Shown here in pieces: positions 53,312-63,870 of a DNA stretch of 64,000 nt. Below the pieces are notes generated by a model that was given only the letters and a program-made list of their open reading frames with translations, was not told where the DNA came from and did not search any database. The stretch comes from Amylostereum areolatum. Lineage: Eukaryota > Basidiomycota > Agaricomycetes > Russulales > Stereaceae. The position numbers were made by a program, and so were the translations under genes. Where the stretch lies: assembly GCA_012932865.1 (NCBI GenBank), contig SAXG01000001.1, positions 2,903,693-2,967,692 of the forward strand. The letters run 5' to 3'. Position 1 is the first letter of the stretch, and the number at the start of each line of letters is the position of its first letter.

Positions 53312-54954
53312 TCGTCCTTCTTGCAATCATAAAAGCGCTTTTGATCGTCCTGTGCTGCTTTTAGTGCAGAGCGGGCTTCCTCGTAGATGTCTCGTAGGCG
53401 TTGTGCAAACTCGTTCGCCGATGGGTTGTCTGTCTCGCGTCGAGGGTTTGTCCCCAGGTAGAGTTCCCGACCATAGTTGGCAAAGTTGGGAGACATCCCA
53501 ATCGAACTATGGACCATGTTGTTGAGTGCGGTCATGGCAAGTGGGAGGTAACGTGTCCAATTGTCTTGTCGTTGATTGACAAAGATGCGAAGGTAGTTTT
53601 CCATAGTCATGTTGGAGCGTTCGGTCTGTCCGTCCGTCTGAGGGTGGTACGCCGTAGATGGATTCCCTTCAATGCCTAACAGTTGGAACAATGCCGTGGT
53701 GAACTTGGAGACAAACACGCTGCCGCGGTCGCTGACGATCTTTCTAGGGATTCCATGATGGGGGACCACTTTGTGTAGGTACTCGAAGGCGAGTTCGTCC
53801 TCTGTTAGGTCTTTGGTCGTGGCCCAGAATACAACCTGCTTGGTACCCATGCAGTTCACATTGCAGATGGCGTCTTTTCCATCCGAGACCGGGAGCGGCA
53901 TGACAAAGTCGATGGATACATGCTCCCAAGGCGCTTGTGGCGGGTCATGTGGGTGGAGTGGAGCGGCAATACAATCATGTCTAATCTTGGTACGTTGGCA
54001 GGTCTCACATCCTTCGACATATTTCCGGACATCGTCTCTAATGGCAGGCCACCAGTAGTTGCGTGTGATGAGCTCGTGGGTCTTGTATCGTCCTGGGTGA
54101 CCAACGAGCGGGCCGTCATGATGAGCTTGGATGATGTCTGCACGGAGTCCTTTGTCTCTTGGGACATAGAGTCTGTGTTGCCAGGTGACCGTTCTGTCTG
54201 TGTGTTCCAGCCATCCCTTCACTTTGAGTGCTAAGGCGTGTTCTACTGCATGGTCTCGGAGTAAGGTAGCCTCCTGAATCCGCTCAATGAAGACATTGTC
54301 AGGTCCATTGGTTACAATTCCTGCATGGTTGAGGGCACGAAAGAGTTCTGGTTTCAGGAGGACGATGTTTTCATTGTCTTTCTCCCCCTTCTCAAGGCCC
54401 GCTAGTCGGGAAATAGCATCGGGTTTGCCCATTGTTTTGCCAGGTTTATGGAGTAGCGTACAATGATACTCTTGTAGCTCCGTTAACCATCGTGCTTGTC
54501 TCCGATTTAGCTTCTGCGCCTTGCGGAAGTACGTGAGATTGCGATGATCCGACCAGATTTCAAACTCCTGGCGTGCCCCCATGAGGTATTGTCTCCATTC
54601 CTCTAGTGTCGTCATGATAGCCAGTAATTCCTTGTCATAAATCTCATAGTTCCTCTCAGCTTCACTGAGGGACTTTGAGAGGAAGGCAACCGGGTGCCAT
54701 TTGCCATTGTCCTGTTGTTGCGAAAGTACCACGCCCGTGGCATAGTCAGAGGAGTCCGCTTCAACACGGAACTGTCCTTCATCTGTAGGGATTGCTAGAA
54801 CTGGCTGCGATGTTATACGTCGCTTGAGTTCCTCAAACGCTTCCCGCTGCGGGGTGTCCCAGACCCATTCCGTCTTCCCTGTGAGCTTAGTCATTGGGTG
54901 AGCGATGCCACTGAAGTCCTTGATAAAGCGACGGTAGAAGTTGCAAAAGCCCAA
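53312..54954 (-). CDS. Ty3-B RNase H and integrase core
   Basis: Continues the pol frame after TAA 54961. RNase [43 protein letters not shown]. Integrase: zinc-binding HHDGPLVGHPGRYKTH ... CETC; catalytic Asp in SIDFVMPLP, Asp in SDRGSVF, Glu in TDGQTERSN. The strand after the first Asp reads ICNVNCMGTKQ where related elements have a hydrophobic run followed by DR(F/M)TK, so this part is unusual. The frame ends at the insertion point of the nested element. Confidence 0.9.
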
Positions 54955-54960
54955 AAATGA

Positions 54961-56921
54961 TTAAAGTTGTTTCTTCGTTTTGGGGGCTGGCCAATTGGTG
55001 ATTGCTGCAACCTTCGCTGGATCCATGCGAACCCTTCCTCCGCCGACAATCATGCCTAGGTATTCAATTTCTGCCTTCTCAAACTCGCACTTTTCTGGCT
55101 TCAGATAGAGTTTGTTTTCTCGCAGGATCCGGAGGACCTCCTTGACTATTCGACGATGTTCTTCTAGTGTATGCGTGAAGATGAGGATGTCGTCCAAATA
55201 GACGACCACGACTCCTTGGTGGATCAAGTCTTTGAACAGGTCGTTCATCATGGCTTGGAATGTAGACGGGGAGTTGGTGAGTCCAAAGAACATGACCGTA
55301 GGCTCGTAGAGACCTTTGTTTGTGCGGAATGCAGCTTTCCACTCGTCCCCTTCTTTAATCCGAACATTGTTGTACCCCCATCGGACATCGAGCTTGGTAA
55401 AGTGCCGTGCTCCCTTAAGCTTGTCAACCAACTCTTGGATGAGCGGGAGCAGGTAACGGTTCTTTATTGTCATCTCATTGAGCTTTCGATAGTCCTGCAC
55501 CGGACGTAGTGAGCCGTCTTTCTTTTTGATGAAGAAGAATGGAGAGGCCATGGGTGATTTGGACGGTTGGATCCGGCCAGATCTCAGGTTCTCTTCCAAA
55601 AAGGCGTCCAGTTGCTTCTGCTCGTCCAATGTGAGGGGGTAAACTTTGCAATCGACCGGTTTGAAGTTAGGAGTGAGTTCAATGGCGTGGTCCCATGGGC
55701 GTCGCTCAGGAAGCTTGTCGAAGTCGTCTTTGTCAAAGATGTCTTTGAATTCATGGTAAACCATTGGGACCCGCTCCGAGAAGGTCTGTTCCTTTTTCTT
55801 AGCGTGCTCCTCGATTGCAATGTCTGATGCATGGGTCTGGATGTGGTAGGTTGTCTTGTAACTGTCCCAGTCGAAAGTGAACAGCTGCTCGTCCTTTTCC
55901 ATGTGGACTGGCTCTTCCTCCTCTTCTTCGTCATCATCAATATTGAGAAGGAGAGGGGGACGAGAGCAGCTTGTAGGGCATCGGTCGAATTCAATCGATC
56001 CTGATTCCCAGTCGATGCGAGGATTGTGCTTTTTCAGCCACTCATGTCCAATGAAGAGGTCTGTATCTCCTAGATTGGAGACCGCAAGGTCGATGTTTTC
56101 TTCATGGTCTTGAATGATTAGACGAAGCGTGACATATTCTGTGATGGGACCTCCTGCGTTGAGCGTGCCGTCGGCATTTTGTACTGGGATCGGGCGAGCA
56201 GTCCGTCGCGTGGGGATGAGGTTTTCCTGCACAAACTTTGTGTTGATACACGAGCCAGTGCAACCACTGTCCAGGAGTGCGAGAGCTTTGACAATGCACT
56301 TGGAATCTACCACAAGTTGTGTGGGAATGACCGTTTGTTCCTTAGCGCTCGAGGAGCGTATGAACTGCATGGGAGTGGCGAGCTCTAGTAGAGCTTGGCA
56401 TGCCAATTCATCTTCCATGCCAGTTATCTCCTTGATGGCTTCATAAGTAGCTTCGTCGCGGCGTTGATGGTGTGTCCAGATGCGAAGGATTGCAATCGCA
56501 CTTTCGGGTTTGTCTTCCCTTAAGCGACGAAGTGTCCATTGAGCCGTTCCAGGTGTCATATAACATGATTTGGGCGCCGTGCCCCTTCCATCGCACGGCG
56601 TTGTCCCTGTCTCCACAGGGTCCATGACCAAAACCGAGTCTGTATCCAAAGCCGTATCCAAAACTGAAGCCGAAACCGATGCCGTATCTAAAGCCGAAGG
56701 CTCACAATTCGAAGCCTGAGTATCTAAAATAACAATGGGACACGTGCCCGTACCGATAGAGTCCGTAAGAGAAGTCATAATGGGGGTATCCCCCGTAGTA
56801 GTACAGTCCGAATCAACAATGTGCATATGCAAACGAGAACCAGGCCACCGAGGCGCAACAAAACCAGACGAGCGAGAAACAGAAACTTGGGCTTCAGATG
56901 CCGTGTACATCGTCAGCCCCC
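54961..56921 (-). CDS. pol: Ty3-B protease and reverse transcriptase
   Basis: Read in the -1 frame relative to gag. Protease: [101 protein letters not shown] (intact YLDD). It ends with TAA 54963-54961 in KTKKQL-stop-SFLGF; the family has a Gln or another residue here, so CAA to TAA is the simplest explanation. The downstream frame continues without shift. Confidence 0.9.
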
Positions 56922-56931
56922 TCAAAAACCC
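56889..56931 (-). promoter_or_regulatory. Programmed -1 ribosomal frameshift signal between gag and pol of Ty3-B
   Basis: The minus strand has the heptamer G GGT TTT (56931-56925) in the gag frame, directly followed by the gag TGA (56924-56922). Slipping back one base gives the pol frame (TTG AGG GGG CTG). Five bases downstream a stem-loop can form: GGGCT (56919-56915) pairs with AGCCC (56893-56889), with an inner GATG/CATC stem. Confidence 0.75.
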
Positions 56932-58484
56932 TCCTTCTTCTCCTCCACCTTTGGCTGAGCCTGAAGCGCGTCCATCACGCTTTTCCGGTCTTCGGCCAAC
57001 AGGCTCCTGGCCCAAGCGGTGGGCGTCTCGAACATCTGTGCTCGAGCCTCCCGCTTTGGTGGTTCCATGTACCGGTCCCTCCCCCACATGTCTTGGATGT
57101 TCTTCACGTCCACCCTGCAGTCCCGCACCTGGTGGCCATTTTGTCCGCAGCGGAAGCATTGCCCCTTGATGTTGACACGGTTGACGTCCATCGGCTGACC
57201 TTTGCCACCGTGCACCGTGCCGGTTCCATCGCGGCGCCATGGGACCTGCCCCCCTTGTTGCCCATTGGACGATCCTTGTCCTTTGGGTTTTTGGTTCTGC
57301 ACGGGTCCACTGCGCTGGGTCTTAAGGTCCTCCCGCTCCTGTCGCAGACCGTCGATCAGGATGATGCGCTCTTTGAGGTCCTCATATTTCTGAGGGACGT
57401 GACCGCTGTCGTAGATGGAGTCGATGGTCCGGTAGTAGACAATGTGCTTGAGCAGCTGCATGAGGTGGATAGGGTCCTTCGCCGTGGAGTATCCTGCCTT
57501 CCTTGCGAGTTGCTCGAACTTGGCGAAGTATTCATGGGCAGTGGTACCCTTCGTCTGTTTGAACCCGTCCAGTTCGACTGCGGCACGGTGCTGCTCATTG
57601 ACGTCGGTGAAGGCCCCTTTGAGTGCTTTGTGGAAGTCCACCCAGGCGACCATGGATCCATTGGCCAACTGTGCATCCTCATACTCGGCCTTCCAGGTGC
57701 GTGCTGCCTCCCCCGTCATGTAGGTGAGGATGAAGAGGACTTTGTCCTTGTCCGTCACGAGGTCATCCTCAGGGGCTCGCATGTATTCCTCGCATGACCG
57801 CATCCAGTCATTGAAGTCCTCTCGTTTCCCAGAGAAGCCTTCAGGAGTTTTCGCGTGGAGCTTCTTTCGAGGGGGTCTGGCGGCGGCAGCGGCTGGGGCA
57901 CTAACAGTGACCGCAGGGGGGTTGATGGTGATGGGGGGGGCCGTGACGTTGACGGTGGGGGGTGGCAGGTTGAGGGCGGCAACAAGCACGGCAGGGATGG
58001 CGACCCATTGGCCATTTACTTCCATGAGCCATGCATTGTCGGTGCCGTTATTCATGTGTTGGATGGGAGAGCCAGTTTGGCCGATGACGATGTTCCATGT
58101 TCCGCCAATTTCGGTGCAGTTGGCAAGTTCGGCGGGGAGAGGGGGTTGGGGGTCGGTGCGGATCCACTGGGCAGCCATGATTGGTTCGTCGAGGTCGGAG
58201 AAGTCTTCGTTGGTGACAGGTGGTAGGGCAGAGGCGGCAATGAGGTTGAAGTCGGCTTCAGTGAGGTCGTCTTGGCTTTCGTTGGCGAAGTACCAACTGA
58301 TGCCACTTGTTTGGGTTGCTACAAAGGCGACTTCGACAGTGGTGTCTCCGAGTTGGACAAAGAAGTTGTTTCCTTGTTCAGTGAAGCCTAGGGGGAGGGG
58401 ATATATGTAGCAGTTTTCGTCCTCGACGTCGGTGTCGGAGTCAGAACTGGAGTCGGAGCCGTTGAGTCCGAACGAGGGAATTGT
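56922..58484 (-). CDS. gag: Ty3-B Gag with open N-terminal extension
   Basis: From ATG 58178: 418 aa. Capsid-like part (TPEGFSGKREDFNDWMRSCE, FILTYMTGEAARTW, EYFAKFEQLARKAGY) and one CCHC knuckle (CFRCGQNGHQVRDC). The same frame is open upstream of this ATG to the TAA at 58487-58485, with protein-like sequence (FFVQLGDTTVEVAFV, ISWYFANESQDDLTEADF), so the true start may be further upstream. Gag ends at the frameshift site. Confidence 0.88.
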   Translation of the reverse strand, partial: TIPSFGLNGSDSSSDSDTDVEDENCYIYPLPLGFTEQGNNFFVQLGDTTVEVAFVATQTSGISWYFANESQDDLTEADFNLIAASALPPVTNEDFSDLDEPIMAAQWIRTDPQPPLPAELANCTEIGGTWNIVIGQTGSPIQHMNNGTDNAWLMEVNGQWVAIPAVLVAALNLPPPTVNVTAPPITINPPAVTVSAPAAAAARPPRKKLHAKTPEGFSGKREDFNDWMRSCEEYMRAPEDDLVTDKDKVLFILTYMTGEAARTWKAEYEDAQLANGSMVAWVDFHKALKGAFTDVNEQHRAAVELDGFKQTKGTTAHEYFAKFEQLARKAGYSTAKDPIHLMQLLKHIVYYRTIDSIYDSGHVPQKYEDLKERIILIDGLRQEREDLKTQRSGPVQNQKPKGQGSSNGQQGGQVPWRRDGTGTVHGGKGQPMDVNRVNIKGQCFRCGQNGHQVRDCRVDVKNIQDMWGRDRYMEPPKREARAQMFETPTAWARSLLAEDRKSVMDALQAQPKVEEKKEGF

Positions 58485-58862
58485 TTATAAGTGGGTGAGG
58501 TCGATGACCTCTGGCTCTGGTGTGGGGCTGGGGGTGTTGCCTGGTGTAAGGAGGCGGTGGGTGTGTCGAGTGTCTACTGGTATTTTCTCGTTGGGCGCGT
58601 AGAAGGACTTTGGGGGTTGCTCGAGTTTGTAGCGGTAGGTGACGTATGGGTAGAAGTAGACGTAGAGGTTTCCGTTTCCTTGTTCGCTTATTTTGAGGCG
58701 ATAGAAGTGGACGTCTATGACGGAGTCTTCAAGTTCTTCTACGCTGAGGGCGACCTTCCAATTGTGCCAGGCCCAAGGGTCTTTAGACTCGTTGATGAGG
58801 GAGATGATAGTATCGTTGCTGATGGGGATGAATTCTTGTACTTGCGAGCGCCAATCTTCCAT
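58485..58862 (-). CDS. Ty3-B upstream ORF (ORF0)
   Basis: Probable ATG at 58862 (MEDWRSQVQEF); the frame is open to 59069. It contains KDPWAWHNWKVALSVEE and a beta-rich segment (LYVYFYPYVTYRYKLEQPP). It ends with TAA 58487-58485, beyond which the same frame runs on into gag. Similar in position and in the KDPW start to the upstream ORF of Ty3-A. Function unknown. Confidence 0.55.
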   Translation of the reverse strand: MEDWRSQVQEFIPISNDTIISLINESKDPWAWHNWKVALSVEELEDSVIDVHFYRLKISEQGNGNLYVYFYPYVTYRYKLEQPPKSFYAPNEKIPVDTRHTHRLLTPGNTPSPTPEPEVIDLTHL

Positions 58863-59333
58863 GCACGAGCCCCCAGCCGAAATGGTTACTCTGTGCGGCA
58901 AGGGAAGATTTTGTCGAGGGAAGGTGGTTCTGTTACGGGATCGCAAGACGGTCTGCCTCAGTCTTCTCGACCTGTTGGCTGTCTCTTCGTCTAGGGGACA
59001 CGAGCCCATCGACTTCCTAAACCGCTTTCCTTTCGCCGCTTTTACTCGTTTCCTACACCAAAGGTGCACCTTCTACTGTCACCTCTGAGCTTTCAACTCC
59101 TGGTATTGGAGAGTCTCGAGTAGGTGTAACGTTTCAAGGAAACGTCAAGCCGGCACCGGTATACGTGTGCATGACCACAATGTCAGGGTAACGAGTCATG
59201 TACTCTGGGGGCAACGGTCTAGGGCGGCACGGGGGAAGAACAAGGTCAGTACCAGACGGGTACTACTACTACTACACTTCAGTACGTAGGGACGGTCGTA
59301 GGGTGGTGCAAGAGTAAACATATCTCGAGCTTA

Positions 59334-59811
59334 TGTCAGCAATGACTAGTGCGACGGCACCAAGTTACGACACAGCTGACTAGAAGATGAGGACGACGGA
59401 GGGGAGCCGATCAGACACGGCGACAGACAAGGGAAGGCAAGCAAAGTCGGTAGAATTGACTAGCTCAAGATAAGGAATATGTACAGCGAGAGCGAGCCTT
59501 ATATACACAAGAGGAGAGGGACTTAGGTAAGCAACCGATACACGGCAATCAGTAAGCAGACCTAGTATAAGTAAGCAGTCGTATGTAAAGGAGCACAGCA
59601 TGAGTCAGTATTGTACAGCATGAGTCAGTATCGTACAGCATGAGTCAAGAGAAAGGAGTCAGACCCGGGCCGAGATGAGTCACATGGGTCCGGGCGGGAT
59701 ATAGATGAACCGGGTCCGGGCCGAAGTGGAGTCGGACCGGTGATAAGTCGATAAGTCCTAAAGTGTGTAACCGATGTAAAGTAAAAAGAAAATTATAGAC
59801 CGTTCATGACA
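59334..59811 (-). repeat. Ty3-B 5' LTR (478 bp)
   Basis: Longer than the other copies because a unit of about 20 bp (CAGCATGAGTCAGTAT) is present three times instead of two (about 59597-59645). The minus strand has TATATAAGG near 59510. Outer flank GAAGT, inner flank GCTTA on the plus strand. Confidence 0.88.
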
Positions 59812-59842
59812 GAAGTACAAATAAGGCGGACGGACTTTCTAG

Positions 59843-61528
59843 GAAGACATTCCAGACAACAATGAACGAATCCTGCTCCATCCTTTGGTATTCAGGGCTA
59901 GAGCCACCGGAAGGGGGACAGTCGAAGCAATCGGAGATAAAGAACTTCTGAAAGAACGAAGAAACTTCTCACACCTAGATGATGAAGTCTGGACAGCGCT
60001 AGATATGATCAAAAGATTGGGACCACGTACCCTCGCAAAGGGAATCGAAGATTGGAACTTTGAGAACGATCTGATCATCAGAAAAGGAAAGATCTACGTA
60101 CCACAGAATCTCGAACTTCAACGCATGATCCTAAAATCACATCATGATCTCCAGACGATTGGACATCCAGGCGAAATGAAAACTCTAGAACTGGTACAAA
60201 GAAACTTTTGGTGGCCAAAGAAGATTTCCTTCGTAAAAGGCTATGTTCAAGGATGCCCCGTATGCCAGTCAACAAAGAATGTCACGCATCCGGCAAAACA
60301 CCCATTACAACCTACGGAAATACCAGAACGACCATGGGAAACAATCACATCAGATTTCATCACAGATCTTCCGATCTCCAATGGATTTGATTCGATCAAC
60401 GTAGTCGTCGACAGGTTCACCAAAACCGCAGTGTTCACACCGTGCCTAAAGACGATCAACGCAGAAGAAACAGCTGATCTTCTGATCGACAACGTATACA
60501 GACGATTCGGACTGTGGAAAAGAATGATATCAGACAGAGGTCCTCAATTCACATCCAAAGTATTCCAATCCATTTGCGAAAGCTTGGGAATTATCTCATC
60601 GCTCAGTACGGCATACCATCCCCAAACAGACGGCGAGACAGAAAGAGTGAATCAAGAATTAGAACAATATCTTCGAGCGTTTTGCAACGGAGATCAAACG
60701 AATTGGGCAAAATTTTTACCAAAAGCAGAATTTGCACACAATATACGGCAACATTCAGCTACGAAAACCTCCCCATTTGAACTCCTACACGGATATCAAC
60801 CGGTTTTTAACCCAACAATACCGACCGACCCGCGAATACCGACAGCCGAAGAAAGAATAAAAAACTTTAAGGACGCATGGGACAACGCAGAAGCAAGTCT
60901 GGAAATAGCTGCTAAATTAATGAAAATGCAGCATGACCAAAATTTCACATTACGAGATCAACTCAAACAGGGCGACCAAGTATGGTTAGACGGAAAAAAC
61001 CTTAACACGGTATACCCAAAAACCAAGCTAGCACCAAAGCGGTTCGGCCCGTTCAAAATTGAAAAGGTTATAGGACCAGTAACCTATCGCCTAGAACTAC
61101 CAATAAAATGGAAAATACACCCAGTATTTCACGCAGCACTGTTAATTCTGTTCAAAGAGACAGAGCAATATGGCGAAGCTTATGAAAAACCGCCTCCAGA
61201 ACTAGTAAACGACGAAGAACTCTATGAACTAGAAACAATAATAGCCTCAAAACTAGACAAACAGTATTCCGAACCATTACATTACTTCGTGAAATGGAAA
61301 GGCTACCCAGACTCCGGTAACACATGGGAACCAGCATCTAATCTCGAAGGATCAAGACTGCGATTGCAGAGTTCCACCGGAATAACCCTAAGGAACCGGG
61401 GTCGCTACCACAGCCAATCAAAGATACCAACGCAGAACCTGCTGATTTCGATGAGATCGCTGTAACACAGCAAGAGCAGAGGCCAGTGCGACGAAAGAAA
61501 CGTAAGGCGAAAGTAAAACACTGGTGAG
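59843..61528 (+). pseudogene. Ty3-C integrase fragment with chromodomain
   Basis: A plus-strand pol fragment begins 31 bp after the Ty3-B LTR, in mid-protein (NNERILLHPLVFRARATG). Integrase zinc motif (HHDLQTIGHPGEMKTLELVQ ... CPVC), Asp in TSDFITDLP, Asp in SDRGPQF, Glu in TDGETERVN, and chromodomain YFVKWKGYPDSGNTWEP. A one-base frameshift near 61348 displaces the tail; the correct frame (KTAIAEFHRNNPKEP ... KKRKAKVKHW) ends at TGA about 61526-61528. Codon use is markedly more AT-rich than in Ty3-A and Ty3-B, so this is a different lineage. No RT or protease is present. Confidence 0.88.
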
Positions 61529-61604
61529 ACTCAACACCATTCAGGCGAATGCACTGCCAACGAAGAGGGGATAAAAACCCTATGGGTTCAACGAGACAGA
61601 TCAC

Positions 61605-63870
61605 CAATGTCCACCACCCCAAACGCAGCCAACACTTTCTCTACCAATCCAATCGTCACACCCAGCAATGTCGACCGCCTCCGCCTCGTCTGCAACAAAG
61701 TACACCACACTCAACAGGAACGAGCCCTCTGCGGAGACTGCTTCATCGCTTGATCGGCAGCAATCCTCGCAATTAAGTCAGTACCTCCTCCGTCTAGGTC
61801 AGGACCAGACGGAAGAACAGACGGAAGAACAAGGGGTAAGCCGCTTAGAAGCACACAGAAGAACCCTAACTAAAGCACCCAGATTCCTCACAGGTGCTAA
61901 TGCAATCCCCGTGGCCCGGAGCGATGGAAGTCCAAACACCCGATTCCCCGATACTAGAAAGCCAGATAGTCCGCATGATAGCTGGAGTAGCGCTCGAGCA
62001 GGCCAGGGAACGGATCGACGACCTCAAGAGGGAGTTGGCCGATGTCCAGAACATCTTGGAGAATGTCAGCAACGACTAGTGCGACAGCACCAAGTTACGA
62101 CAAAGCTGACAGAGGAAGAGGACGACAGAGGGGAGCCGATCAGACACGGCGACAGACGAGGGAAAGCAAGCAAAGTCGGTAGAATTGACTAGCTCGAGAT
62201 AAGGAATATGTACAGCGAGAGCGAGCCTTATATACACAAGAGGAGAGAGACTTAGGTAAGCAACCAATACACGGCGATCAGTAAGCAGACCAAGTATAAG
62301 TAAGCAGTCGTATGTAAAAGAGCACAGCATGAGTCAGTATCGTACAGCATGAGTCAAGAGAAAGGAGTCAGACCCGGACCGAGATGAGTCACGTGGGTCC
62401 GGGCGGGATATAGATGAGCCGGGTCCGGGCCAAGGTGGAGCCGGACCGGTGATAAGTCAATAAGTCCTAAAGTGTGTAACCGATGTAAAGTAAAAAGAAA
62501 ATTATAGACCGTTCATGACAGAGAATCACATCAAGATGCTCAACGGAGAACTCCTCCAGCTAGACTCGAGGTACCTAACGCTCTCGACCGAAATGGAGGA
62601 ACGAGAGGTCAAGCTTCTTCGACGATTCCGGAAGCTAGCACAGCCGCTATACTCAACGTCGCAGAACTCCGAAAGTTCCTCACTGAAGTCGGACACCGAG
62701 TCAACTGGCTCAATTGGGAAAGACACACCTTCCGTGCCGCTTACGAAGGAGAAATCCTCCGAAGGCGAATGGAAACTACCGGAGTTCCCCATATGTCGTC
62801 ACACGACGGCCCCGACATTGACCTCATCTTCCATGGATATCACATCTCCCCGGGCTACACTATTCAACCCGATCCCATCACATCCGCCCTCACCAGACCC
62901 CCGTCTCTTCCTAACGCCCCTCCGCAACCCGTCACCGCTCCCACACCGCCAGGATCCCTACCCATCCCTGGATTCACCCAGACTAACCCCATCCAGCCTC
63001 CCATCGCTGGAAACGGAGTACCCGGAGAGCTATCCGGACAGCCCCTGCCAGGAGAGCTATCCGGACAGCCCCTGGTTTCCCCAGAGCCCAGACAACCGAC
63101 CGGAAAACCCCCAACAGAAAGTCCGCGACAGGTACCTAGGACATCTCTTCCGCTGCCAGCGGTGCCTAGACCGCCAACTCCATTCCCGGTATCTACTGAC
63201 GACACTCCCATGCCGTGGCACGGAGGCCTACCTGCCTATCCCTCATTCCTACGCTTGTACCCCGACCACGCTCGAGATCCCATCACTCAAGATCCCCGAG
63301 TCACCCCACAGCGACGTAAACATGATTCTGTCGACCCCGACGGAAGACTGTTCAAGCGGATCAGAGACGTCGGACTCCCCGATGCATCGGGTGAGGAAGA
63401 ACTTCAAAGAACTCCAGAAGATAGTCAATCGGATGATGGAGGAACGCGCTCGCCGGAGACAGGAGCTCGACTTAACGGACGAGTCGGACAGTTTGGCGGA
63501 CGAATCGGACAGTTCGGCGGACAAGGCAGAAGAAGTAGCCAAGAATCCCTCGGACCAATGGAACAACGAGCCGACCACATGGACGCAAGAGAAGTGGGAC
63601 GCGATTCCCGTGAAGCCGCGGAAACACTGCTGGAAATGCGGCGAGCGAGGCCATCTCCGCCGAGATTGTCCCCGTCGCAAGAATGATCCCCCTCACTTCC
63701 CCCAATCACGGTCCTGCTACCCTCTCCGGTCACGGACTCCTCTTCATCGCCATCGCCCGAACCATCCGGATATCAGTTACGGTCCAGGAACACTGATGTC
63801 CCACCCCCACCTCCGACGTACCGACGCTACCGCCCGCGCCCACAGGCAGCTTCTGGGATTCCTCACGTGA
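61605..63870 (+). pseudogene. Gag-like region downstream of the integrase, split by a solo LTR and frameshifted
   Basis: A short ORF starts at 61605 (MSTTPNAANTFSTNP). A coiled-coil segment (ALEQARERIDDLKRELADVQ) reaches the solo LTR at 62063 and continues in frame after it at 62526 (KMLNGELLQLDSRYLTL). From about 62640 a different frame is best (ILNVAELRKFLTEVGHRVNW, LNWERHTFRAAYEGEILRRR), while the far end returns to the first frame with a CCHC knuckle (CWKCGERGHLRRDCP) near 63628. An in-frame TGA at 63868-63870 precedes more coding-like sequence to the window end. Two 27-bp repeats lie near 63022-63075. A decayed gag is the best reading; the gene order (after integrase) is odd. Confidence 0.6.
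62064..62520 (-). mobile_element. Solo LTR of the Ty3-B family with GAGAA target duplication
   Basis: 457 bp; GAGAA at 62059-62063 and 62521-62525. Removing it and one GAGAA copy restores an open coiled-coil frame, which confirms the insertion. Confidence 0.93.

Larger units (their letters stand above)
47713..59811 (-). mobile_element. Ty3-B: chromodomain Ty3 retrotransposon carrying nested insertions
   Basis: Minus-strand element with 5' LTR 59811-59334, upstream ORF, gag, pol and a 3' LTR truncated at 47713. After removing the tyrosine-recombinase element (about 49128-53311) and the solo LTR (48371-48829) it is about 7.4 kb. One nonsense codon (TAA 54963-54961) interrupts pol. Its protease, RT and integrase catalytic residues are otherwise present. 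Confidence 0.9.
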
